A stretch of DNA of 64,000 bases from Caryophanales bacterium UBA4951 (GTDB taxonomy: Bacteria > Bacillota_I > Bacilli_A > RFN20 > CAG-826), in NCBI GenBank assembly GCA_002397465.1, contig DHAP01000001.1, positions 13,384-77,383 of the forward strand, given 5' to 3'. Below the pieces are notes generated by a model. The model was not told where the DNA came from and ran no database searches. It worked only from the letters and a program-made list of their open reading frames with translations. Positions 18,011-25,016 of the stretch are shown here, piece by piece. Position 1 is the first letter of the stretch; every line of letters begins with the position of its first letter. A program made the position numbers and the translations under genes.

Positions 18011-18043
18011 GTAGCAATGGGCTCATTGCTACTTTTCTTTTTT
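18011..18043 (+). terminator. riboswitch-controlled terminator (expression platform)
   Basis: GTAGCAATG/CATTGCTAC hairpin with a short loop followed by TTTTCTTTTTT. The alternative pairing is visible: GAGCTATTGCTTAC (17972-17985) can pair with GTAGCAATGGGCTC (18011-18024) with one bulge, using the same CTATTGC that closes the aptamer. Lysine binding should therefore free the terminator and switch the operon off. Confidence 0.87.
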
Positions 18044-18053
18044 GGAGGTAATT

Positions 18054-18905
18054 ATGAAAAACGGAAAAGCGCTTTGCAGTCTATTATTATTGTCGATGTT
18101 CGCAATGTCGGGTTGTTCCACCACAATGAGCAATGACTCCTTGATCGTCGGTATCGAGTGTGCCTATGCCCCATTCAACTGGATCGATAAGACCAGCAAT
18201 TCCTACAATATGCCGATATCCAACCATTCAGGGCAATATGCCGATGGCTTCGATGTCCAAATCGCCAAACAGCTCGGCCAGGAATTAGGCAAAGAAGTGA
18301 CGATCGTCCAGACTCCGTGGGAGAGTCTCATCGCCGATCTGCAAACCGGGAACATCAATTGCATCATCTCTGGAATGACCGATACGAACGAAAGAGAACT
18401 AAGCATCGATTTCTCCGATGAGTACTATCGTTCAGAGTTGGTCCTTATAGTCAAAAAAAGCATCGCGGACGCTCATCCGACAGCCTTAAGCGCCACCGAA
18501 TTCGGGGACCTCGTGAACGGACAGATCATCGTCTCTCAGAAATCCACAGCAACCGATGACATGATCGATATCTTCTCAACCACCTATGGTGCCATTCATG
18601 CCACGCCAGTCTCGACCTTCCCCTTAGCGGCCCAAGACGTCAAGAACGGCTCGGCCTTTGCCATGACGGCCGAACTTCCCGTCGCCAATTCCATCACCTC
18701 TTCGATCTCGGAATTAGGCATTATCCACATCGATCAAAGCATTTTGGGCGAAGACCAATATCAATTAGGTGTTTCGGTTGGCCTGAAGAAAGGCAACAGC
18801 GAGCTTCAAAGCCAAATCAATTCCGTGATTGACGGCTGGAGCGAATCATGGAAGCTATCGACGATGGAGGCCGCTCTCTCCAGAGCCAGCGCTTTGGAGG
18901 AATAA
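18054..18905 (+). CDS. amino-acid (lysine-type) ABC transporter substrate-binding lipoprotein
   Basis: 283 residues from the ATG at 18054; GGAGG lies 6 nt upstream, inside the tail of the terminator T-run. Signal peptide with lipobox FAMSGC. The SBP_bac_3 pattern is clear: GIECAYAPFNW near 34, DGFDVQIAKQLGQELG near 66 and WESLIADLQTGNINCIISGM near 89-108. It captures the amino acid outside the cell. The L-box upstream indicates lysine as the main substrate. Confidence 0.9.
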   Translation: MKNGKALCSLLLLSMFAMSGCSTTMSNDSLIVGIECAYAPFNWIDKTSNSYNMPISNHSGQYADGFDVQIAKQLGQELGKEVTIVQTPWESLIADLQTGNINCIISGMTDTNERELSIDFSDEYYRSELVLIVKKSIADAHPTALSATEFGDLVNGQIIVSQKSTATDDMIDIFSTTYGAIHATPVSTFPLAAQDVKNGSAFAMTAELPVANSITSSISELGIIHIDQSILGEDQYQLGVSVGLKKGNSELQSQINSVIDGWSESWKLSTMEAALSRASALEE

Positions 18906-18906
18906 G

Positions 18907-19686
18907 ATGGATCTCTTTTCACAAATCGGATATTTGCTTTCCAATTACGGCGATTTCTTTCTCAAAGGCTTAGCCACCACCGTCATCTTGGCCTTGGTCG
19001 GCACCGGAGTTGGTCTTTTCTTGGGAACTTTCCTAGCTTTCGGCGAAAGAATCAAAATCAAAAATGACGCCAAAGGACTCGACAAAGCCTGGCGTTATCT
19101 CGTCAAAGGCCTTTGCCACGCCTATTCCATCATCATCAGGGGAACCCCGATGATGGTTCAGGCCATGATCTTCAAATACGGATTCCAGGCCATGGGTGTC
19201 AATTGGAATTTGATCCTTCCGGGCGTCGATGTCTTTGATGGTTGGACCATTGCCGGCCTCATTGTCATCTCATTAAACACCACTGCGTATATGTGCGAAG
19301 ACGTCAACAGCGGTTTAAATGGCATCGACAAAGGGCAGATTGAAGGAGCCAGAAGCCTTGGAATGTCTCGTTTTCAGACGAATATGTTCATCGCACTTCC
19401 TCAGGCTCTTCGTAACTCCCTTCCGACCATCGGCAACGAGCTCATTATCAACATCAAGGACTCCAGCGTCTTGAACGTCATCGGGGTCAGTGAGCTCTAC
19501 TTCATGTCCAGCGCGGCCGCCAACAAAGGATATATGACGATCGCATCATACATAATCGTCGCCATCATTTACCTTTTGTTGACTCTATTGTCTACTGGCG
19601 CCCTAAAGCTGATCGAAAGAAAATTCGATGGCAAAGAGTTCCACTTCTCCTATTTTAGGAACCGTCAGAAAGGAGTGAACGCATGA
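18907..19686 (+). CDS. amino-acid ABC transporter permease
   Basis: 259 residues from the ATG at 18907, 1 nt after the binding-protein stop. The HisM-type N-terminal membrane segment GLATTVILALVGTGVG is near 24, IIRGTPMMVQAMIF near 80, and the EAA loop IEGARSLGMSRFQTNMFIALP near 146-166 contacts the ATPase. About five membrane segments. It forms the channel of the lysine importer. Confidence 0.9.
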   Translation: MDLFSQIGYLLSNYGDFFLKGLATTVILALVGTGVGLFLGTFLAFGERIKIKNDAKGLDKAWRYLVKGLCHAYSIIIRGTPMMVQAMIFKYGFQAMGVNWNLILPGVDVFDGWTIAGLIVISLNTTAYMCEDVNSGLNGIDKGQIEGARSLGMSRFQTNMFIALPQALRNSLPTIGNELIINIKDSSVLNVIGVSELYFMSSAAANKGYMTIASYIIVAIIYLLLTLLSTGALKLIERKFDGKEFHFSYFRNRQKGVNA

Positions 19687-20408
19687 GCATCCTTGAAATC
19701 AAAGACCTTCATAAATCATTTGGGAGCAATAACGTCCTCAATGGCATCACTTTCAGTTTGGAAAAAGGCGAATGCGTCGCTTTGCTAGGGCCATCTGGAG
19801 GCGGCAAAAGCACTTTGCTACGCTGCCTGGACCTTTTGGAGAGCCCAACTTCTGGGGATATTCTCTTCAATGGTGAAAGCATCCTCAAAAAAGGCAGCGA
19901 CCATAATGCCATCCGTACCAAAATCGGGATGGTCTTCCAGCAGTTCAACCTCTTCGCCAATTATGACGTCCTCGGCAACTGCGTCCTCGCTCAACGCAAA
20001 GTCCTCAAAAGAGGCAAAAAAGAAGCTGAGGAAATAGCCATCGAAAAGCTGAAGATGGTCGGCTTATATGACAAAATCCACTGCAAAGTCAGCGAGATAT
20101 CCGGCGGTCAGAAGCAAAGGGTGGCCATCGCCAGAAGCCTTTGCATGGACCCAGACATCCTTCTCTTCGATGAGCCGACGAGCGCCCTCGATCCTGAAAT
20201 GGTCGGCGAAGTCCTCGGCGTCATGAAAGACTTGGCTGAAAAAGGGATGACCATGATGGTCGCGACCCACGAGATGGGTTTTGCCCATGACGTCGCCGAT
20301 CGGGTCATCTTCATCGATGGCGGCCTCATCCGCAAAGAAGGCGGCCCCGCCACTTTCTTCCAAAAAAGCGATGACGAGAGGCTCAACCGCTTCCTCAATC
20401 TCAAATAA
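19683..20408 (+). CDS. amino-acid ABC transporter ATP-binding protein
   Basis: 241 residues. Walker A GPSGGGKSTLLR near 36, Q-loop MVFQQFNLF near 82, signature ISGGQKQRVAIARSL near 140, Walker B ILLFDEPTSALDPE near 160 and H-loop VATHEMGFA near 198. It matches the GlnQ/HisP type. The start overlaps the permease stop (ATGA). A terminator follows directly. Confidence 0.93.
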   Translation: MSILEIKDLHKSFGSNNVLNGITFSLEKGECVALLGPSGGGKSTLLRCLDLLESPTSGDILFNGESILKKGSDHNAIRTKIGMVFQQFNLFANYDVLGNCVLAQRKVLKRGKKEAEEIAIEKLKMVGLYDKIHCKVSEISGGQKQRVAIARSLCMDPDILLFDEPTSALDPEMVGEVLGVMKDLAEKGMTMMVATHEMGFAHDVADRVIFIDGGLIRKEGGPATFFQKSDDERLNRFLNLK

Positions 20409-20420
20409 GCTAAGAAAAAG

Positions 20421-20446
20421 CCTCGCGGATTCCGCGAGGTTTTTTT
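20421..20446. terminator. bidirectional terminator between the lysine importer and the tRNA-Phe gene
   Basis: CCTCGCGGA/TCCGCGAGG stem followed by seven T on the plus strand. The minus strand also reads a stem plus CTTTTT, so it can end both the importer operon and the oppositely oriented tRNA transcript. Confidence 0.9.
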
Positions 20447-20453
20447 GCGTTTG

Positions 20454-20529
20454 TGGTGGCCCAGCCCGGGGATGATCCGGGGACACCAGCCTTTTCAGGG
20501 CTGTGCTCTACCAGCTGAGCTACCGGGCC
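20454..20529 (-). tRNA. tRNA-Phe (GAA), with an unusual T loop
   Basis: 76 nt including an encoded CCA. Acceptor GGCCCGG/CTGGGCC, D stem GCTC/GAGC, anticodon stem CAGCC/GGCTG with loop CTGAAAA (anticodon GAA), T stem CCCGG/CCGGG. The T loop reads ATCATCC instead of TTCRANY, so the conserved T54-A58 pair is replaced by A54 and T58. The other seven tRNAs in the window have canonical T loops. Confidence 0.9.
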
Positions 20530-20534
20530 ACAAT

Positions 20535-20611
20535 TGGCGGACCATACGAGATTCGAACTCGTGATCTTCTCCGTGACAGGGAGACATGTTAGACCGCTAC
20601 ACCAATGGTCC
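20535..20611 (-). tRNA. tRNA-Asp (GTC)
   Basis: 77 nt with encoded CCA. Acceptor GGACCAT/ATGGTCC, anticodon stem TCTCC/GGAGA with loop CTGTCAC, T arm ACGAG-TTCGAAT-CTCGT. First gene of a two-tRNA unit with tRNA-Phe, 5 nt apart. Confidence 0.96.
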
Positions 20612-20628
20612 AATTGGCACGCCTAACT

Positions 20629-20657
20629 ATTATCCACACCGCACCTAGCCTTTGCAA
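20629..20657 (-). promoter_or_regulatory. promoter for tRNA-Asp/tRNA-Phe
   Basis: TTGCAA, 17-bp spacer, GATAAT, ending 17 bp upstream of the tRNA-Asp 5' end. Good sigma-A match placed correctly for a tRNA unit. Confidence 0.7.
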
Positions 20658-20698
20658 GTATTTTAAGGAGCTTTATTCCTTTAATGGCAAGGGGCTTA

Positions 20699-20724
20699 GA
20701 AAAGGCCCTCCCGAGGGAAGGCCT
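20699..20724 (-). terminator. terminator after rubrerythrin
   Basis: GGCCTTCC/GGAGGGCC-type stem of about 8 bp followed by TTTTCT on the minus strand, 17 bp after the rubrerythrin stop. Confidence 0.75.
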
Positions 20725-20740
20725 TGGTGTGTCCGCTCGA

Positions 20741-21283
20741 TCAATAATTGACGGCGCGAAGCTCGAAATAGCTCTGTGGATGTCCGCAGACCGGGCACTT
20801 CAAAGGAGCGTATTTGCCGATCACGATGTGACCGCAGTTGCGGCATTTCCAAACGGAAAGGTCATTTCCGATGTAAACGACGCCGCCTTTGACGTTCTCC
20901 AAAAGTTTGCGATATCTCTCCTCATGGGTCTTCTCGATCTTGGCGACCATCTCAAACTTGTAGGCGATTTCCTCGAAGCCTTCCTCGTGGGCGGTCTTGG
21001 CGAACCCGGCATACATGTCGGTCCACTCATAGTTTTCGCCGGCGGCGGCCGCGGCTAAATTCTCGGCAGTGCTGCCGATCTCGCCGTTCGGTTGAAGGTA
21101 TTTGAACCAAAGTTTGGCGTGTTCTTTCTCGTTTCCGCTGGTCTCTTCGAAGATGCTGGCGATTTGCTCGTAGCCTTCTTTCTTGGCCTTGCTCGCGAAA
21201 TAGAGATATTTGTTGGTGGCTTGGCTCTCACCGGCAAAAGCCGTCTGAAGATTCTTCTCGGTCTTGGATCCTTTTAATTCCAT
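20741..21283 (-). CDS. rbr: rubrerythrin
   Basis: 180 residues from the ATG at 21283 (AAGGAGG lies 15 nt upstream, a long spacing). The N-terminal four-helix diiron domain carries the Glu ligands: AFAGESQATNKY near 18, EETSGNEKEHAKLW near 45, EEGFEEIAYKFEMVAKIEKTHE near 99-120. The C-terminal rubredoxin-like domain has CRNCG near 148 and CPVCGHP near 163. It reduces hydrogen peroxide in anaerobes using reduced rubredoxin or NADH-linked donors. Monocistronic, with its own promoter and terminator. Confidence 0.95.
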   Translation of the reverse strand: MELKGSKTEKNLQTAFAGESQATNKYLYFASKAKKEGYEQIASIFEETSGNEKEHAKLWFKYLQPNGEIGSTAENLAAAAAGENYEWTDMYAGFAKTAHEEGFEEIAYKFEMVAKIEKTHEERYRKLLENVKGGVVYIGNDLSVWKCRNCGHIVIGKYAPLKCPVCGHPQSYFELRAVNY

Positions 21284-21315
21284 ATTGGTTTTAGGATTCC
21301 TCCTTAATGACAATT

Positions 21316-21343
21316 ATTATAGATTAGGAAAAGCAGTTAGCAA
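21316..21343 (-). promoter_or_regulatory. promoter for rubrerythrin
   Basis: TTGCTA, 16-bp spacer, TATAAT on the minus strand. The -10 ends about 32 bp before the ATG, leaving room for the AAGGAGG ribosome-binding site. It shows what a leadered promoter looks like in this genome. Confidence 0.65.
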
Positions 21344-21391
21344 ATACAACGCACCATAATTTGTTTGGTCGGCTCTTATAAAGAGCCTTCT

Positions 21392-22192
21392 TTATTTCTT
21401 TTCGTCATCCTTCAAAGGAAGGTAACGGATGTATTCTACGTTCTCAAAGCTGGAGGAAACATCGACCATGTAGCCATAAACGGCCTCGCGAAGAAGCTTC
21501 GTTCTCTCTTTTAAGGTCTTGGACATATCAGGATAGATCGGGTCGCTCACATGGACGACGGGGCGAGGTTTGCGGAATTTAAAGATCCAGTGTTCCTCAT
21601 AAGTCGTGCACATCGCGAAAACCGGAGCCCCTAGCTGAGCCGGATAGGTGAAAGAGGTCTCGGGGAATGGGCGGATCCTCGTGCAATAAGGCCAGATGTG
21701 AGCCTCAGGGAAGATGATGATGGGGTTCCCGACATAATAACGATGGCTGATGGCCTCGATGAACTTCTCGGTTTGCTTTGGGGTCTCCGGAAGCGGCATG
21801 GCCCCAAGCATCACTTCTAAGTAACGGATTCCTGGAATCGAAACGGCTTCCCTTGAACAGACCAAAAAGCTCTTTCGGGGGTTGGTAATGACGGTCGGGG
21901 CAAACATCCCATCGCCGACGGATGTGTGATTGCCATAGAGGAAATATCCATGCCTAAGGTGGGCTTTTCTGATCTTCTTGGCCCCCACTACCCTGAAACT
22001 CCAGCCGATTTTGCCAACCAGCCACAAAACAGGTATGGCGATGACGTAATACAAAAAGCACGAGAAGACGTAATAAACAAGGCCCTTATGGAGATACCGG
22101 AAGTTCTCCGGAAGATGCTTCATCTTGACCTGGGCCTTGGTGAAATCGTCATTCAAGGGGTCTTTGTAATACTGGGTCTTTTGGGTTCTCAT
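21392..22192 (-). CDS. plsC: 1-acyl-glycerol-3-phosphate acyltransferase-like protein (PlsC family)
   Basis: 266 residues from the ATG at 22192, which overlaps the glycosyltransferase stop by 4 bp (ATGA). A longer frame to 22339 lies wholly within that gene and is rejected. The acyltransferase motif NHTSVGD (HX4D) is near residue 90 and the second block IIIFPEAHIWPY near 155 replaces the usual FPEG. One or two membrane segments precede the catalytic motif. It probably acylates a glycerolipid at the inner membrane face. Confidence 0.8.
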   Translation of the reverse strand: MRTQKTQYYKDPLNDDFTKAQVKMKHLPENFRYLHKGLVYYVFSCFLYYVIAIPVLWLVGKIGWSFRVVGAKKIRKAHLRHGYFLYGNHTSVGDGMFAPTVITNPRKSFLVCSREAVSIPGIRYLEVMLGAMPLPETPKQTEKFIEAISHRYYVGNPIIIFPEAHIWPYCTRIRPFPETSFTYPAQLGAPVFAMCTTYEEHWIFKFRKPRPVVHVSDPIYPDMSKTLKERTKLLREAVYGYMVDVSSSFENVEYIRYLPLKDDEKK

Positions 22193-23346
22193 TCTTTTCT
22201 TTGGGGCTCTTTTTTTATTTTGGCGGTGTCTTCGATGAGCTTTTCCATCTTCTCCATGCAGAGATCGAAGTTGAATTGTCCGCAGAAAGCCTCGTATTTC
22301 TTCGAGCATTCCTTTTTTTCTTCCGGATGCTCGACCCAATAGTCGATCTTTTTGGCGAGGTCATGGAAATCATTCAGCTTAAAGAGGTTGTTCTCCTCCA
22401 AAGCGAAATACTTGGTCGCCGACTTCGGCGAATCGTTGATGACTGGGACAAGGCCGCATGAAAGGGCCTCAAGGCAGGATATCGCCTCGATCTCAATCTC
22501 GGAGGTATGGACATAGAGGTCGCACATATTGATCATCTTGACCATCTCTGGGCGCTTGAAGAAACGGTATTGCGGCTCGACGCCGAGCTTTTTGGAAAGT
22601 TTCTGAAGTTCTTTGAGCCTTGGCCCCTCGCCTGCCAAAACGATTTGGATCTTGTCTTTGTATTTGGAAAGGGCCACGGCCTTTAAAAGAAGGGCCTGTC
22701 TCTTCTCTTTGGAGTAACGGCCGGTGCAAAGGATGACGAACTTGCCTTTAAGGCTTTCTTCCCGCTCGATCTCGATATGATGGAAATCACCGCTGACGCC
22801 ATTGGAGATGACGACGCCTGGAGTCTTTTGGTGAATGTTCTTTTCAAAGGTGTCGCGGATGAACTCGGTCGGATAATGGATGACGTCCACGTATTTGTAA
22901 AAATGGTTCCAGAAGTTCATGTAGACCATGTGGTTGATCTTTTGGTTTTTGATGAAGTTGAAGAAATGGGCGGTGACGTTCTCGGCCTGGACATGGAAAC
23001 CGGCGGAAACCGGGATCCCCATCCTGTTGGCTAGTTTGGCGGCCGAACGCCCAACCATGAAAGGCATCATGATATGAACTTCGTCCGATCCTTTAAGAGC
23101 CCGCGCGATCGTCATGAAATCAGGGTTTGAAAGGACGACGCCGTTATTGTTGACGATGCTTTGAAAAGGGCCGACGTTAAGGGTTGGGACGACATAATAC
23201 CCCTTCTTGTCTTTTTTGTCGGCGTCTGGGCAGACGATGCGGACGGTGTTCCCATGGGCGGTCAAAGTGTTGATGAGATTCATGGCCGCGATGGTCGTGC
23301 CATTATTCGGGACGCCAAAGACGTCAGCGACGATCGTGACTATCAT
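22189..23346 (-). CDS. GT4-family glycosyltransferase, probably lipid glycosyltransferase
   Basis: 385 residues, two Rossmann-like halves. VFGVPNNGTTIAAMNLINTL near 9-28 replaces the GG loop of the N-terminal half; LCTGRYSKEKRQ near 217 is the GT4 linker and EIEAISCLE near 292 is the EX7E nucleotide-sugar motif. It resembles diacylglycerol glucosyltransferases of Bacilli and mollicutes. Its neighbours (PlsC and a membrane protein, with 4-bp overlaps on both sides) support a membrane glycolipid role, which is inferred. Confidence 0.8.
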   Translation of the reverse strand: MIVTIVADVFGVPNNGTTIAAMNLINTLTAHGNTVRIVCPDADKKDKKGYYVVPTLNVGPFQSIVNNNGVVLSNPDFMTIARALKGSDEVHIMMPFMVGRSAAKLANRMGIPVSAGFHVQAENVTAHFFNFIKNQKINHMVYMNFWNHFYKYVDVIHYPTEFIRDTFEKNIHQKTPGVVISNGVSGDFHHIEIEREESLKGKFVILCTGRYSKEKRQALLLKAVALSKYKDKIQIVLAGEGPRLKELQKLSKKLGVEPQYRFFKRPEMVKMINMCDLYVHTSEIEIEAISCLEALSCGLVPVINDSPKSATKYFALEENNLFKLNDFHDLAKKIDYWVEHPEEKKECSKKYEAFCGQFNFDLCMEKMEKLIEDTAKIKKEPQRKE

Positions 23347-24035
23347 AAGTCACCTTTCTTTTCGTCGACGAGAGGCCAAGGGTCTTTCTCATCCTTGATC
23401 ACGAAGTTGACTTCGGAATTGGCTATTTGGGCGAAACGGACGCGTTTTCTTTTGATGGATGGCCTTTCGAAGAAGAACTTATCGACCGCATCCCAGATGA
23501 AAACCCAGCTGGCGATGGAGATGACCTCGGCGATCAAGACGAGGTATTTAGGCAAACTGGAGTTGATTTGGGTGGCCGCGGACATCGCGATGTAGATGCT
23601 GAGGAGCAAAACCCCGAAAGCGGTCATGAGAAGCGAATGAAGGCTGCAGCGATGAAGCTCTTCGCTTGAGTCGTCGAGCTCGAAGGCGTAATTCTCTTTG
23701 AATTCCCTTTCAATGAGGGATTCCATCTTGGTGTCTTCAGGGGTCAATATGAAATCAATCGCGAGAGAATCATATATTTTTGTATATTTGGCAACTCCTT
23801 CGATGTATTCGAAGATGCCGTCTGATAACGAGGAGGCCGATGAGTATTGCTCGAATATTTTGTTTCCGTGCCTTAAATCAACGCGGATATGGGAATACCC
23901 GTCTTCTTGCTTGAGTCTTTCGGCATAGTCCTCAAGATAATGAGAATCACGATGGAGGATGCCTTTGACTTCTGTATTGAGGACCTCCCCTTCTTTTTTG
24001 AAGGCTTGGTTTATTTCTTCTTTGTTGTCTTTCAT
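23343..24035 (-). CDS. unknown membrane protein, first gene of the glycolipid operon
   Basis: 230 residues. A soluble acidic N-terminal part (about 1-130), then two membrane segments at about 134-153 and 164-181, and a basic tail (RPSIKRKRVRF). No domain is recognised. The stop overlaps the glycosyltransferase start (ATGA), so the three proteins are likely made together. Confidence 0.6.
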   Translation of the reverse strand: MKDNKEEINQAFKKEGEVLNTEVKGILHRDSHYLEDYAERLKQEDGYSHIRVDLRHGNKIFEQYSSASSLSDGIFEYIEGVAKYTKIYDSLAIDFILTPEDTKMESLIEREFKENYAFELDDSSEELHRCSLHSLLMTAFGVLLLSIYIAMSAATQINSSLPKYLVLIAEVISIASWVFIWDAVDKFFFERPSIKRKRVRFAQIANSEVNFVIKDEKDPWPLVDEKKGDL

Positions 24036-24115
24036 TGCCGCTATATTTTCACACTATTGCCCCTTTTTTAAAAGGGGCGGTAATTCTATTCATTCTTGTT
24101 GAAAAGTAGAATGTC

Positions 24116-24709
24116 TCATTCGATCTCGTTCCCGATTCGCAGCATGAAAAGATATTGGGAAGCGCGATAGGCGAGACAGGAGAGGACCAAAAGGCTCACG
24201 ACGGAGCTGGCCAAACTAAACGAAAAATAGAGAATCGCAAGGCCTAAGCCCATCTCCACAAGATATGGGGCGAACAAGAACCAAAGGCTGACTTTCCGTT
24301 TGGCCAGCCCGCAGATCGGATAAACCGCGGATACGAGGATGGGCAAGAAGGAAACAAGACCCAAAATCGAGATGATTTTCATGGGCAAAGAATCCTTGCT
24401 TTCCAAACTTGGCAGGTAGATGAGGCAGACCGTCAAAAAGGCGAACGCGAGGAATAAGGAAAGGAAGAAGCTCCAATTGCCAAAGCTCTTGTCTTTATGG
24501 AAGTCCAGAAGAAGGGAGATCACCATGGCCAAGAAGAAGACGATTCCAGCCCCGGAAAAAGCCGTCAATGAGAAGACGACGTTATGAAGGTGAAGGTAGG
24601 TGCCATAGATGAAATATCCGATGACCGCAAACGTGGCTATGAAAAGGAGCACCAGACCAGCAACCTTGGTCGCATAATCTATTTTTTTGGTTTTTTCATT
24701 GATGTCCAT
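24116..24709 (-). CDS. unknown multi-pass membrane protein
   Basis: 197 residues with about six hydrophobic segments joined by short charged loops. No recognised family. AGGAG lies 13 nt upstream and a TAATAT hexamer 6 nt upstream of the ATG, so the start signal is ambiguous. It stands alone, upstream of the glycolipid operon. Confidence 0.55.
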   Translation of the reverse strand: MDINEKTKKIDYATKVAGLVLLFIATFAVIGYFIYGTYLHLHNVVFSLTAFSGAGIVFFLAMVISLLLDFHKDKSFGNWSFFLSLFLAFAFLTVCLIYLPSLESKDSLPMKIISILGLVSFLPILVSAVYPICGLAKRKVSLWFLFAPYLVEMGLGLAILYFSFSLASSVVSLLVLSCLAYRASQYLFMLRIGNEIE

Positions 24710-24794
24710 CTTTGAATATTATCTCCTAGAATCCTTGCTTGCACAAGACGCCCACAACAGGCTCTTCATGAGTGCATTATACTCTAAAAATTAT

Positions 24795-24820
24795 AAGAAA
24801 ACCCTAGGACTAGCCTAGGG
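24795..24820 (-). terminator. terminator for the initiator tRNA
   Basis: CCCTAGG/CCTAGGG stem with a short loop followed by TTTTCTTAT on the minus strand, 12 bp after the tRNA 3' end. Confidence 0.75.
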
Positions 24821-24831
24821 ATTTTGCCGTT

Positions 24832-24908
24832 TGGTTGCGGGGGGTGGATTTGAACCACCGGCCTCCAGGTTATGGGCCTGACGAGCTACCAGGCTGCTCT
24901 ACCCCGCG
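24832..24908 (-). tRNA. initiator tRNA-fMet (CAT) with C33
   Basis: 77 nt with encoded CCA. The 5' C faces A72 (CGCGGGG/CCCCGCA), the mismatch that marks bacterial initiators. Anticodon stem TCAGG/CCTGG, loop CCCATAA. Position 33 is C instead of the near-universal U, and the first of the three initiator G:C pairs is A29:U41. T loop TTCAAAT is normal. A single-gene unit. Confidence 0.92.
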
Positions 24909-25016
24909 ATAACTTGCGGCTTGACTATATTAGTCGTTTCGTCCCCTTTAGGCAAGGGCAAGATATTTCTCAGCATCAAAAAATAAGAAATCATGCGATA
25001 TGAACTAATGTATATC

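Noticed and set aside
24056..24082. Terminator hairpin between the two unknown membrane protein genes
   Set aside because: GCCCC/GGGGC arms can pair, but neither strand has a T-run after the stem.
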